The notes below the pieces were generated by a model. It made no database searches. It was not told where the DNA came from and saw nothing but the letters and a program-made list of their open reading frames with translations. From Pokkaliibacter sp046614695 (lineage in GTDB: Bacteria; Pseudomonadota; Gammaproteobacteria; Pseudomonadales; Balneatricaceae): a stretch of DNA of 64,000 bases. The DNA is taken from NCBI RefSeq assembly GCF_046614695.1, contig NZ_JBKKHQ010000012.1, positions 323,555 to 387,554 on the forward strand, given 5' to 3'. The translations under genes were made by a program, and so were the position numbers. Within the stretch, counting starts at the first letter, position 1. Every line of letters starts with the position of its first letter. Positions 51,987-60,356 of this stretch are shown here, piece by piece.

Positions 51987-52625
51987 ATGGCCATCACATA
52001 TGGGCAGCAGGGTAATTGGGCGCGGGCGTTTCAGGTCGTGCTTTTGACATCCGTAATGGCAGGTTGTGCCTCGGTACAAACCGGGCAAGTGCCAGTGGAA
52101 GATGCCAGTACCAGTATGGGAACACAGCCCAACCGCACGGTTACGCCGGTGCAGGAACAAAGTCAGGCGATGTCGACTCCGCTGGATACCAGTTCTGGCA
52201 TTAGCGGTTCTGTTTCTACCGGGGTATCTGGCAGTGTCACGGATGGCAGCGGTACGATGGGGAATAGCTCCATGGACAGCGGCTCCATGAACTCAGGCTC
52301 AATGTCGAGCAGTGGTATGAGTGGCTCGGTCAGCAGTGGTTCATCCATGGCAACGACAACCGGCCGGCAGTCAACTCCTGCGGTAGTGGCGTTACTTGAT
52401 CAGTCCTCTTCCATGGCTGGAAGTGGTCAGCTGAATGCGGCGATTAGCCGTGCTGAGCGTGCCCTGCGACTGGACTCACGCGACCCTAATATTTATCTGC
52501 AGCTGATGAATCTGTATCAGCGTGCCGGTAATGCGCAGCAAGCTCGCGCCATGGCGACGCGAGGTCTGGCGGTATCCACGACCGCTTCTGAGCGCCAGGC
52601 ATTTCAGGCATATCTGAATCAGTAA
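51987..52625 (+). CDS. TPR-containing lipoprotein with Ser/Gly/Met-rich region
   Basis: A probable outer-membrane lipoprotein of 212 residues, five bases behind mrcB and likely cotranscribed. The signal ends at C27 (VMAGC). Residues about 64-122 are low-complexity, built of SG(S/M) repeats such as SMDSGSMNSGSM. The C-terminal part (about 128-212) has a tetratricopeptide-like pattern (LNAAISRAERALRLDSRDPNIYL). The position suggests a cofactor of PBP1B, as LpoB is in enterics, but there is no visible LpoB similarity; this is inference only. Confidence 0.75.
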   Translation: MAITYGQQGNWARAFQVVLLTSVMAGCASVQTGQVPVEDASTSMGTQPNRTVTPVQEQSQAMSTPLDTSSGISGSVSTGVSGSVTDGSGTMGNSSMDSGSMNSGSMSSSGMSGSVSSGSSMATTTGRQSTPAVVALLDQSSSMAGSGQLNAAISRAERALRLDSRDPNIYLQLMNLYQRAGNAQQARAMATRGLAVSTTASERQAFQAYLNQ

Positions 52626-52648
52626 GCTTTCGATAATATCGAATAACT

Positions 52649-52672
52649 AAAAAGGGCCTTTTGGCCCTTTTT
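52649..52672. terminator. bidirectional terminator
   Basis: AAAAAGGGCC / GGCCCTTTTT with a TTTT loop between the lipoprotein gene and the convergent membrane-protein gene. Confidence 0.9.
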
Positions 52673-52708
52673 GTTTTGTCTTTTAGGTCGTTCTGCCTGA
52701 CTCAGAAC

Positions 52709-53329
52709 TTACTTTGTTTCTGCGGGGTTTTTGCTCTCGAGGATCCGGCAAACCGACATGCCTACCGCTAACCACCAGATGCCTGGGCCAATGTCTGCCC
52801 AGAGTGAGGGATTTGTCGCAGAGTCCGGGTTGATTAGCGTTGCCCACAGGCTGAGCAGTAAAACAATGCTGCCTGAGGCCAGCACCATCACAGTTTTGAT
52901 GTGCTCAGATGGCGCCTTCTGATCACTGATCAGGCGCCAGACCAGCACAAAGCCTATCAAGGCTGTCAGCATGATCAGAAGCAGGCCCCATAGCGGTGCC
53001 ATCTGTAAGCGCCGAAGCAGCTCGAACAATGCCATAAATGCAATGATGATTCGGCCATAGGCAGGCCCGGACATCGCCAGCGGAATCGTCAAAGCAATCA
53101 TCACCAATGCCATCGAGGGAATCGCCAGATAGGTAAAGGCATTCTCGGCAATGGTGTTGAACTGTGGCCAATGATTCAGGGTAATCAGAGGGCAGATAAT
53201 ACCCAGCCCCAGGCTCATCAGGGCAACGGCTCGGGTCGGCCCCCAGCCTGCGGCAACGTCGACTTTGCTCAGCCGCCAGGCGACGAGTGCCTGGAGCAGG
53301 GCGATTGCGATAATCAGCGGCGTGTTCAC
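52709..53329 (-). CDS. multi-pass membrane protein of unknown function
   Basis: I do not recognise this family. It is 206 residues long with about six hydrophobic segments (near 1-18, 35-52, 66-85, 90-108, 112-132, 145-165) and no motif I can assign. The start is GTG, overlapping the hemL stop by four bases (GTGA), so it is translated after hemL. The context of a tetrapyrrole gene is suggestive but no function can be assigned. Confidence 0.75.
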   Translation of the reverse strand: MNTPLIIAIALLQALVAWRLSKVDVAAGWGPTRAVALMSLGLGIICPLITLNHWPQFNTIAENAFTYLAIPSMALVMIALTIPLAMSGPAYGRIIIAFMALFELLRRLQMAPLWGLLLIMLTALIGFVLVWRLISDQKAPSEHIKTVMVLASGSIVLLLSLWATLINPDSATNPSLWADIGPGIWWLAVGMSVCRILESKNPAETK

Positions 53330-54606
53330 AGGCTTCCCATCACTTTGGCTGCGGCGTTAAGGGTCTTTTCCAGGGCTTCGTCGTCATGCGCCAGCGACAT
53401 AAAGCAGGCTTCATAGAAAGCCGGTGCCAGATAAACGCCATTTCTAAGCATGCCATGGAAGAAATGATTGAAGCGGTCTTTGTCACACGCCATGACATCG
53501 TTATAGCAGGTGACGCTGGAGGCTTCAGTGAAGAAGAGGCCGAACATGGCGCCAGCCTGATTGGTTAGGAAAGGAACGCCTGCTTCGCGAGCGCAGGCAT
53601 TAAGGCCTTGGGTCAAAAGCTCGGTTTTACGCGTCAGTTCCGCATGAATGCCGGGCTTGCTCAGGGCATTAAGCATGGCCAAGCCGGCGGTCATGGCAAT
53701 AGGGTTACCTGAGAGGGTGCCTGCCTGATAGACCGGGCCAAGAGGGGCAATATATTCCATGATGCTGCGCTTGCCGCCGAAAGCGCCAACGGGCATGCCG
53801 CCACCAATGATTTTGCCCAAGGTGGTGAGATCGGGCACGACATTGTAATGCGCCTGAGCACCGCCCAGAGCTACGCGAAAACCGGTCATGACTTCATCGA
53901 AAATCAATACGGTGCCGTATTTATCGCAGATCTCGCGAAGCCCTTGCAGGAAACCTTCGTTGGGTGGAATGCAGTTCATGTTGCCCGCTACCGGCTCAAC
54001 GATGATACAGGCGATTTGCTCGCCGACGCTGGCAAAGGCTTCGCGAACGTTATCCAGATCATTGTAGGTCAGTGTGATGGTGTGCTCGGCAAGTGCCGCG
54101 GGTACGCCAGGAGAGTTGGGGATACCCAGTGTTAGTGCGCCGGAGCCTGCCTTGACCAATAAGGAGTCAGAGTGGCCGTGGTAGCAACCTTCGAATTTGA
54201 CGATCTTGTCGCGACCGGTAAAACCTCGAGCCAGACGAATAGCACTCATGGTGGCTTCTGTGCCTGAGTTCACCATGCGCACCATTTCCATGGATGGCAC
54301 CAGCTCACAGACTTTTTTGGCCATGCTGACTTCAACCGCACAGGGAGCACCGAAGCTCAGGCCATCCTCGATACTTTCGCGCACAGCGGCGAGGATCTCA
54401 GGATGATTATGGCCCAGTAGCATGGGACCCCATGAGCCAACGTAATCAACGTAAGCGTTGTCATCCACATCAAAGAGGTAAGCGCCTTTAGCGCGTTTGA
54501 AGAAAATCGGCGTGCCGCCAACGGCCTTGAATGCCCGAACAGGCGAGTTCACGCCTCCTGGAATGTATTGCTGGGCTTCCTGGAAAAGGGACTCTGAGTG
54601 ATTCAT
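53326..54606 (-). CDS. hemL: glutamate-1-semialdehyde 2,1-aminomutase
   Basis: HemL makes 5-aminolevulinate, the precursor of haem, in the C5 pathway. ATG 54606 (MNHSESLFQEA) has GAGG six bases upstream and gives 426 residues, identical to E. coli. It has MVNSGTEATMSAIRLARG, EPVAGNMN, DEVMTGFR and the PLP lysine in the GAFGGK block. It lies 50 bases behind thiE on the same strand. Confidence 0.97.
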   Translation of the reverse strand: MNHSESLFQEAQQYIPGGVNSPVRAFKAVGGTPIFFKRAKGAYLFDVDDNAYVDYVGSWGPMLLGHNHPEILAAVRESIEDGLSFGAPCAVEVSMAKKVCELVPSMEMVRMVNSGTEATMSAIRLARGFTGRDKIVKFEGCYHGHSDSLLVKAGSGALTLGIPNSPGVPAALAEHTITLTYNDLDNVREAFASVGEQIACIIVEPVAGNMNCIPPNEGFLQGLREICDKYGTVLIFDEVMTGFRVALGGAQAHYNVVPDLTTLGKIIGGGMPVGAFGGKRSIMEYIAPLGPVYQAGTLSGNPIAMTAGLAMLNALSKPGIHAELTRKTELLTQGLNACAREAGVPFLTNQAGAMFGLFFTEASSVTCYNDVMACDKDRFNHFFHGMLRNGVYLAPAFYEACFMSLAHDDEALEKTLNAAAKVMGSL

Positions 54607-54657
54607 CGAAGACCTCACAAGGCTGTCTGTGTCAGATGTGAAAAATAGGATTAAAAC

Positions 54658-55314
54658 TCAGCGACTTATGCGTCGGTGTAGCTGGTGCTGAGTCGCGTAA
54701 GCGGAGGCTTTTTCGCCAATATTCTCTGCAGCAAAAAGATCCTGAATGACGGCCACCCAGTCCGCACCGGCTTGCCAAAGTTCGGGCGCTCTATCCAAAG
54801 TGATGCCGCCGATGGCAACGACAGGTAGATGAATGAGCTGGCGTGCTTCCGAAAGTAGGGAGAGAGGGGCGGGTTTCGCCTCAGGCTTTGAGCGAGAAGG
54901 ATAAAAGGCGCCGAAGGCGACATAGTCTGCACCTTCCTGTTCGGCTTTCTGTGCCAGGGTCAATTGGTCATGGCAGGTTACGCCGATAATTGCCTCGGAG
55001 CCTAGCGCCGCTCTCGCATCGCCAACGTTGCCGTCACCCTGTCCAAGATGCACGCCGGGGGCGCCAATACGGGCGGCAAGTTGCCAGTCATCATTGATCA
55101 GCAAAGTACAATTTGATTGCTGGCAGAGTTCGAGGAGCTGGCGAGCCAGCGATTGCTGGCGGGCAGAGGAGCTGATCTTGTCCCGGTATTGCAACAGTTG
55201 GCAGCCGCCTTCCAGCAACGAGGTTACATCCTCAAGTACAGAGGCTACTGTGCAGGCGCTTGAAACAGACGTAATGGCGTAAAGACCGCCCTGACGCAAA
55301 AAATCAGCTTTCAT
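54658..55314 (-). CDS. thiE: thiamine-phosphate synthase
   Basis: ThiE joins the thiazole and pyrimidine halves to thiamine phosphate. The 218 residues form a TIM barrel with YRDK (Q-YRDK near 42-46), INDDWQLA, GVHLGQGD, and a C-terminal AIGGIT phosphate site. Its ATG overlaps the clc stop by four bases (ATGA). No TPP riboswitch is visible, and no other thiamine gene is adjacent. Confidence 0.95.
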   Translation of the reverse strand: MKADFLRQGGLYAITSVSSACTVASVLEDVTSLLEGGCQLLQYRDKISSSARQQSLARQLLELCQQSNCTLLINDDWQLAARIGAPGVHLGQGDGNVGDARAALGSEAIIGVTCHDQLTLAQKAEQEGADYVAFGAFYPSRSKPEAKPAPLSLLSEARQLIHLPVVAIGGITLDRAPELWQAGADWVAVIQDLFAAENIGEKASAYATQHQLHRRISR

Positions 55315-57041
55315 AGAATGGTTTGCTTGCTGTTCATGTAGTTGAGCAGATCATCCCGGGTAAGAATGCCGGCAATCTTGCCATACCAGTCTGTCACGTA
55401 AAGAGCTTCGACTCCGGTTTGGTCCAGTGTGTCCATGGCTTCTTTCAGGGTTGCCTGGATGGAAACCGGTTTCAAATCCTTACGCACAGCGGCTATCGCT
55501 AAAAGATTGAGTGGTTCATCTTCAGTAATGGGGGCGTGATCTGTCACCAGAAAGTTGCGGAAATCAGTACTGGAAAGCAGGCAGACCGGCTCGCTCTCTC
55601 GCTCGAGCAGATACCAGGGGCCTTTGTAATCCAGCATCGCATGGGTGATATCCGGAGTCACTTTATGAGGAAAACGTGGAACTTCTCTACGCATCAGTAC
55701 CGCAACGCTTTCACGGCTCAGTGCCAGTGCTAGAGGGGTGTGACTCCTGGACTTGTTGGCGGCCAATAGCAGGCACCAGAAAAGAGATTTCTGCTTGAAA
55801 ATATAAGCGCAGGTCAGGTTTGCCACCACGATGGCAAGCATCCCGGGAAAGATAATGTTGGAGTTGTGTGTCAGCTCCAGGAGTGCTGTCAATGCGGCAA
55901 GTGGTGCCTGAAGGACAGCGCTCATCATGGAACCCATGCCGAGCATCGCATAAAACCCAATCGCGCCGACCTCATGACTCATCAGATTGGCGATCATTCC
56001 CAATGAGCCTCCTGCGGCGGCGCCAATAAAAAGGATAGGGCCAATGCATCCCATAGGCATACCGAGTCCAAAGCAGATGGCGGTGGCGAGTAGCTTCACC
56101 AAAGTAATCAAAAGGAGAGTCGAAAGAAGAAACTTGGGCTGGAGAATATCACTGATGGTGTCGTAACCAATCCCCATGACCTGCGGTGCCAGCATGCCGG
56201 CGAGTGCCGCCGCAGCGCCGGCACAAAGAAGACGCACGCCCATCGGCCAGTGGTGAAGGCGCTGGCAGTAAGTCACAATCTTGCAGAAAGCCGCAGCAAG
56301 GGCACCCAGGACACAGCCCAACAACATGATGTAAGGCAGTTCACTCAATGAGTGATAACGCAGCTCGGGCACGATAAAAGCGACTTCGGAGCTGAAAAGC
56401 AAATAGTTCATGACGGCTGCCGTGACGGACGCAATCATGACGGGCAAGAAGCCGCTCACGGTGTATTCCATGAGCACCACTTCCATCGCAAAGAGAACCC
56501 CGGCCAGCGGCGTATTGAATGAAGCTGAAATGGCCGCCGCAGAGCCGCATCCAATCAGTAATCGCATGGTGTTATTGGGGACTTTGATTCGCTGCCCCAT
56601 TAGGCTGCTGACTGCGGCACCCAAGTGAATCGCCGGGCCTTCCCTGCCTCCGGGCATCCCGGAGATAACTGCAATGGCACCAGTAAAAAACTGGATAAGT
56701 GCATTTCTCCCATGAAGATAACCCTGGTGAAAGTTGAGTCGCTCCAGCACATAGACAATACCCACGCGTCGGCGTGACGCGGGAAAGGGAAGAAAAATCA
56801 GGATGATGACGACCGCGCCGATAAGAGGAAACAGACCGCGCTCCCACAGCGTCAGTTTTTCAAAGGCCTCCGGGTCGCCTAGTAGCTGTTCTAGAGGCAG
56901 CTGAATAACCCATCGAAAGAGTGCCATGACCAGTCCGGTAGCAATGCCGCACAACAAGCCCAGCAAGGCAAGCTGTGGCAGAGCCTCTACATGGGCCAGG
57001 CGTCCACGGAAGTGGCTGAGTGTAAACACGTCTCTCAACAT
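55311..57041 (-). CDS. ClC-family chloride channel/transporter with CBS domains
   Basis: A 576-residue ClC protein. About the first 420 residues are membrane helices with the selectivity-filter blocks GMPGGREGP (128-136, gating glutamate E134) and GMPMGCIGP, in which the usual GXFXP phenylalanine is replaced. Two CBS domains follow (about 440-576), which bind adenine nucleotides in relatives. It could be a channel or a Cl-/H+ exchanger. It is first in the clc-thiE-hemL-unknown run, in which clc/thiE and hemL/unknown overlap. Confidence 0.9.
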   Translation of the reverse strand: MLRDVFTLSHFRGRLAHVEALPQLALLGLLCGIATGLVMALFRWVIQLPLEQLLGDPEAFEKLTLWERGLFPLIGAVVIILIFLPFPASRRRVGIVYVLERLNFHQGYLHGRNALIQFFTGAIAVISGMPGGREGPAIHLGAAVSSLMGQRIKVPNNTMRLLIGCGSAAAISASFNTPLAGVLFAMEVVLMEYTVSGFLPVMIASVTAAVMNYLLFSSEVAFIVPELRYHSLSELPYIMLLGCVLGALAAAFCKIVTYCQRLHHWPMGVRLLCAGAAAALAGMLAPQVMGIGYDTISDILQPKFLLSTLLLITLVKLLATAICFGLGMPMGCIGPILFIGAAAGGSLGMIANLMSHEVGAIGFYAMLGMGSMMSAVLQAPLAALTALLELTHNSNIIFPGMLAIVVANLTCAYIFKQKSLFWCLLLAANKSRSHTPLALALSRESVAVLMRREVPRFPHKVTPDITHAMLDYKGPWYLLERESEPVCLLSSTDFRNFLVTDHAPITEDEPLNLLAIAAVRKDLKPVSIQATLKEAMDTLDQTGVEALYVTDWYGKIAGILTRDDLLNYMNSKQTIL

Positions 57042-57233
57042 GGAAGATTGGCTCTCTCTGACAAGCTAATGCGGGCCACGTCTTTTATCTCCGGACTCTC
57101 AGCCTTATGATTACGTAATACTTCCCGATGAGCTTCAGGTGTCGAGCAACCTTTAATCTAGGAGCAAGGCAACCTGTAAGATGGGCTCAAGGGTGAATAC
57201 ATTGTCATTTGACTAATGCGAAAGGGTACTGCT

Positions 57234-58268
57234 GTGATCAAGGTAGGAATTGTTGGTGGCACCGGCTACACAGGTGTAGAGCTCCTGAGACTGCTGGCCA
57301 AGCATCCGGAAGTTTCTCTGGAAGTCATCACTTCCCGATCTGAAGCCGGAATGCCCGTGGCTGAAATGTATCCCAACCTGCGTGGCCACGTAGATCTGGT
57401 CTTCACCAATCCTGACGTCGACACTCTATCACAATGTGATGTGGTTTTCTTTGCCACACCTAACGGCGTTGCGATGACTCAAGTGCCTGAATTACTGGCT
57501 GCAGGTGTGAAAGTTATCGATCTGGCGGCTGACTTTCGTATCCGCGATGCTCAGCTTTGGGCCAAATGGTACGGAATGGATCATGCTTGTCCTAAGGTGC
57601 TTGAAGAGGCGGTCTATGGCTTGCCTGAAATGAATCGTGAAGCGATTAAGTCTGCACGTTTGGTAGCGAATCCTGGATGCTTTCCGACGGCTGTTCAGCT
57701 GGGTTTCATGCCATTACTGGAGAATGATCTGATTGACCGGCGTTATCTGATTGCAGACTGCAAGTCTGGTGTCAGCGGTGCCGGCCGGGGGGCTAAAGTA
57801 CCTTCCTTGTTGACTGAAGCCAGTGAAAGCCTGAAAGCCTATGGTGTGCCCGGTCATCGACACTTGCCAGAAATTCGGCAGGGTCTGGCGTTGATGGCAA
57901 ACAACTCACCTGTAGGGCTGACTTTTGTCCCGCATCTGACACCGATGATTCGTGGTATTCATGCCACTCTCTACGCACGCCTGAAAGACCCGGTTGGAAA
58001 ATTGCAGGAGCTTTTTGAAAATCGCTATGCCAATGAAGCTTTTGTTGATGTATTGCCCGCGGGGTCGCATCCAGAAACCCGTTCGGTGAAAGGTTCTAAT
58101 ATTTGCCGAATCGCCATTCATCAGCCGCAAAATGACGATACAGTTGTTATCCTTTCTGCGATAGATAACCTGGTAAAAGGGGCTGCTGGGCAGGCAGTTC
58201 AGAATATGAATATTATGTTCGGATTTGCTGAAAAGCAGGGGCTGGATATTGTGGCTCTCATGCCCTGA
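57234..58268 (+). CDS. argC: N-acetyl-gamma-glutamyl-phosphate reductase
   Basis: ArgC reduces N-acetylglutamyl phosphate to the semialdehyde in arginine synthesis. I choose GTG 57234 (MIKVGIVGGTGYTG), giving 344 residues with AAAGGG eight bases upstream; ATG 57216 would add six residues. The NADP-binding GGTGYTG (8-14) and the catalytic C149 (NPGCFPT) are present. It is monocistronic and followed by a palindrome. I found no convincing ArgR box. Confidence 0.95.
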   Translation: MIKVGIVGGTGYTGVELLRLLAKHPEVSLEVITSRSEAGMPVAEMYPNLRGHVDLVFTNPDVDTLSQCDVVFFATPNGVAMTQVPELLAAGVKVIDLAADFRIRDAQLWAKWYGMDHACPKVLEEAVYGLPEMNREAIKSARLVANPGCFPTAVQLGFMPLLENDLIDRRYLIADCKSGVSGAGRGAKVPSLLTEASESLKAYGVPGHRHLPEIRQGLALMANNSPVGLTFVPHLTPMIRGIHATLYARLKDPVGKLQELFENRYANEAFVDVLPAGSHPETRSVKGSNICRIAIHQPQNDDTVVILSAIDNLVKGAAGQAVQNMNIMFGFAEKQGLDIVALMP

Positions 58269-58276
58269 GTGCGCTG

Positions 58277-58302
58277 TAACTGTTGTAATCTTATAACAGT
58301 TA
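58277..58302. other. palindrome between argC and erpA
   Basis: TAACTGTT (58277-58284) and AACAGTTA (58295-58302) are perfect inverted repeats, nearly continuous through the centre. It may be a weak terminator of argC (TTTCC follows) or an operator for erpA. Confidence 0.4.
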
Positions 58303-58392
58303 TTTCCATGGCTATGCTGTCGTATCGTGTAGTCATGGTGTACACTTATACCCTACAAAATTGCTAGGTTTTTTGAAGGAGTATCTACTGCA

Positions 58393-58740
58393 ATGGTAGA
58401 AGATGCCTTTGCTGCACCCATCAGCATCACTGAAAATGCCACCCGTAAAGTGCGTAGCCTGATCGAGGAAGAAGAGAATCCCGGTCTTAAATTGCGTGTC
58501 TTTGTTACTGGAGGGGGTTGTTCCGGTTTTTCTTATGGCTTTGCTTTTGATGAAGATAAAGCTGAGGACGATACCGTCGTAGAAAGTGACGGCGTTACTA
58601 TGCTGGTTGATCCGCTAAGTTATCAGTATCTTGTTGGTGCTGTGGTCGACTATAAAGAAGGGCTGCAAGGCTCACAGTTTTTAGTCAGTAACCCTAATGC
58701 CACAACTACCTGTGGCTGCGGTTCCAGCTTCAGTATCTAA
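58393..58740 (+). CDS. erpA: A-type iron-sulfur carrier ErpA
   Basis: ErpA delivers Fe-S clusters to apo-enzymes, including those of isoprenoid synthesis. The 115 residues hold the three cluster ligands C43 (GGGCSGF), C107 and C109 (TCGCG). AAGGAG lies 12 bases upstream of the ATG, a slightly long spacing. The following gene begins 10 bases after its stop. Confidence 0.96.
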   Translation: MVEDAFAAPISITENATRKVRSLIEEEENPGLKLRVFVTGGGCSGFSYGFAFDEDKAEDDTVVESDGVTMLVDPLSYQYLVGAVVDYKEGLQGSQFLVSNPNATTTCGCGSSFSI

Positions 58741-58750
58741 CATTCCCCCA

Positions 58751-59203
58751 ATGGAGCTGGTGAGCTATTTTTTCGGTTTGATGCTGATGATGGCTTCCAG
58801 CTTTGCCTTTTCTGAAGACTTTGCGTCTGATGAAAATTCTCCTCCAAGATATCTTGCTGCGATTACTCGCCACGATGCTTTCGAGTTAACCTTAATTCTC
58901 GAACGAGCTGATGTGCTGCTTCAGGATCGAATGGATGTTTATCCTGATTATCCACCGTTGACACTTGTTCTGCATGGAGATGAGGCGAGGTTTTTTACGC
59001 GGATGAACTATCCGGCGAATAAAATGCTGGTTGATCTTGCCGCTAGATTGGATGCTTTCCATGTCATTGATCTAAAAATCTGTGAAACATGGATGCGAGA
59101 TAACGGTGTAAAGAGATCAGAGCTTCCCGCGTTCGTGGAAACGGTCCCTTATGGACCGGCTGAAGAAGATCGCCTGGAGCAGCAAGGCTATTTGCAGTTC
59201 TAG
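58751..59203 (+). CDS. DsrE/DsrF-like periplasmic protein
   Basis: A 150-residue protein, starting at ATG 58751 (MELVSYFFGLM) with a hydrophobic signal-like N-terminus (1-20). The remainder has the DsrE-superfamily pattern: LTLVLHGDEARFF, a VDLAARLDAFHV helix-strand, a cysteine in KICETWMRDNGV, a VPYGP turn, and a C-terminal LEQQGYLQF. Some DsrE proteins take part in sulfur transfer. The position behind erpA may be meaningful, but the cleavage site is not clear and the function is unknown. Confidence 0.65.
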   Translation: MELVSYFFGLMLMMASSFAFSEDFASDENSPPRYLAAITRHDAFELTLILERADVLLQDRMDVYPDYPPLTLVLHGDEARFFTRMNYPANKMLVDLAARLDAFHVIDLKICETWMRDNGVKRSELPAFVETVPYGPAEEDRLEQQGYLQF

Positions 59204-59240
59204 GTTAGTCGTTTTTCCTAAATCCAAACCTTATCTAACT

Positions 59241-60356
59241 TCAGGCTTCGTAGAGTGCGCCTAAAATCCGTAGACCTTTAGCGCCGGTGACTGTTGGTGC
59301 ATTGGCAGGAAGTTTGTGCACTCGCTGTCGTGCAAGCCAGGCAAACGCTAATGCTTCCATCCACTGAGGATCTACCCCCAGATCAGTTGTACTTTTTACT
59401 TTCCATCGTGGTAAAGCATTCGCTAAGCGACTCATTAGGTGGCTATTAAGAGCGCCGCCTCCGCAAACATAAATCTCACCTGCACTGTTGTGTTTGGAGA
59501 TCTCGTTGGCAATTGAAGTTGCTGTGAGCTCGGTAAGCGTTGCTTGAATATCTTCAGGAGACAGAGAAAAGTCTTCTGTATGGCTTTTGAGCCAAGTCAG
59601 ATTGAATAACTCTCTGCCAGTGCTCTTTGGGAAGGGGGCGTGAAAATAGGCTTCACCAAGTAGGCTGTCAAGTAAGGCAGTATCTATTTTACCCGAGGCT
59701 GCCCATTCGCCATTGTGATCAAAGCCTTTGCCAAGGTGCTGTCTGCACCAGCTGTCCATCAGTATGTTGCCTGGTCCGGTATCGTAGCCAAGGAGATCTT
59801 GCTGACCCAAAATGCTGATGTTGGCCATACCGCCAATATTTAACAGAATACGAAAATCATCTGTAGAGCCAAAAAGTGCTTGATGGAATGCTGGGACCAA
59901 GGGTGCGCCTTCACCTCCTGCGGCAATATCTCTTCGACGAAAATCCCCTACGACATTGATATCTGTAAGCTCAGCAAGCGTATTAGGGTCACCAATCTGG
60001 AGTGTGAAGGGTGTTGCGATGTCAGGATGATGGCGTATGGTCTGGCCATGACTACCTATAGCCATGATCTCATCACGATGGATGCCGCTGTTAGTTAATA
60101 AACTCTCTACCAAGGATGCGTAGGTATGAGCCAGATGGATATCTGCTTGGCCTAATCGATATATCTCATCTTCACCTGAGCGGGATAAGCTATCGAGGGT
60201 CTTGTAAAGCTCTGCGGAGAAGGGGGCTGAGGCTGTGGAAACTGTTCTTATTGCAAGTGGGCTGTTTGGGGAAGAGATCTCAGCGAGGACGGCATCAATA
60301 CCGTCCATGCTGGTGCCAGACATTAGGCCAATATAATACTCGTTATTACTTGTCAT
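59241..60356 (-). CDS. anmK: anhydro-N-acetylmuramic acid kinase
   Basis: AnmK cleaves and phosphorylates 1,6-anhydro-MurNAc in cell-wall recycling, yielding MurNAc-6-phosphate. It has 371 residues (369 in E. coli), with the N-terminal phosphate loop GLMSGTSMDGIDAVL (10-24), GSHGQTIRH, and GTGPGN-like DTGPGNILMD. It overlaps the end of the M23 peptidase gene by 11 bases, so the two wall-turnover genes are coupled. Confidence 0.95.
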   Translation of the reverse strand: MTSNNEYYIGLMSGTSMDGIDAVLAEISSPNSPLAIRTVSTASAPFSAELYKTLDSLSRSGEDEIYRLGQADIHLAHTYASLVESLLTNSGIHRDEIMAIGSHGQTIRHHPDIATPFTLQIGDPNTLAELTDINVVGDFRRRDIAAGGEGAPLVPAFHQALFGSTDDFRILLNIGGMANISILGQQDLLGYDTGPGNILMDSWCRQHLGKGFDHNGEWAASGKIDTALLDSLLGEAYFHAPFPKSTGRELFNLTWLKSHTEDFSLSPEDIQATLTELTATSIANEISKHNSAGEIYVCGGGALNSHLMSRLANALPRWKVKSTTDLGVDPQWMEALAFAWLARQRVHKLPANAPTVTGAKGLRILGALYEA

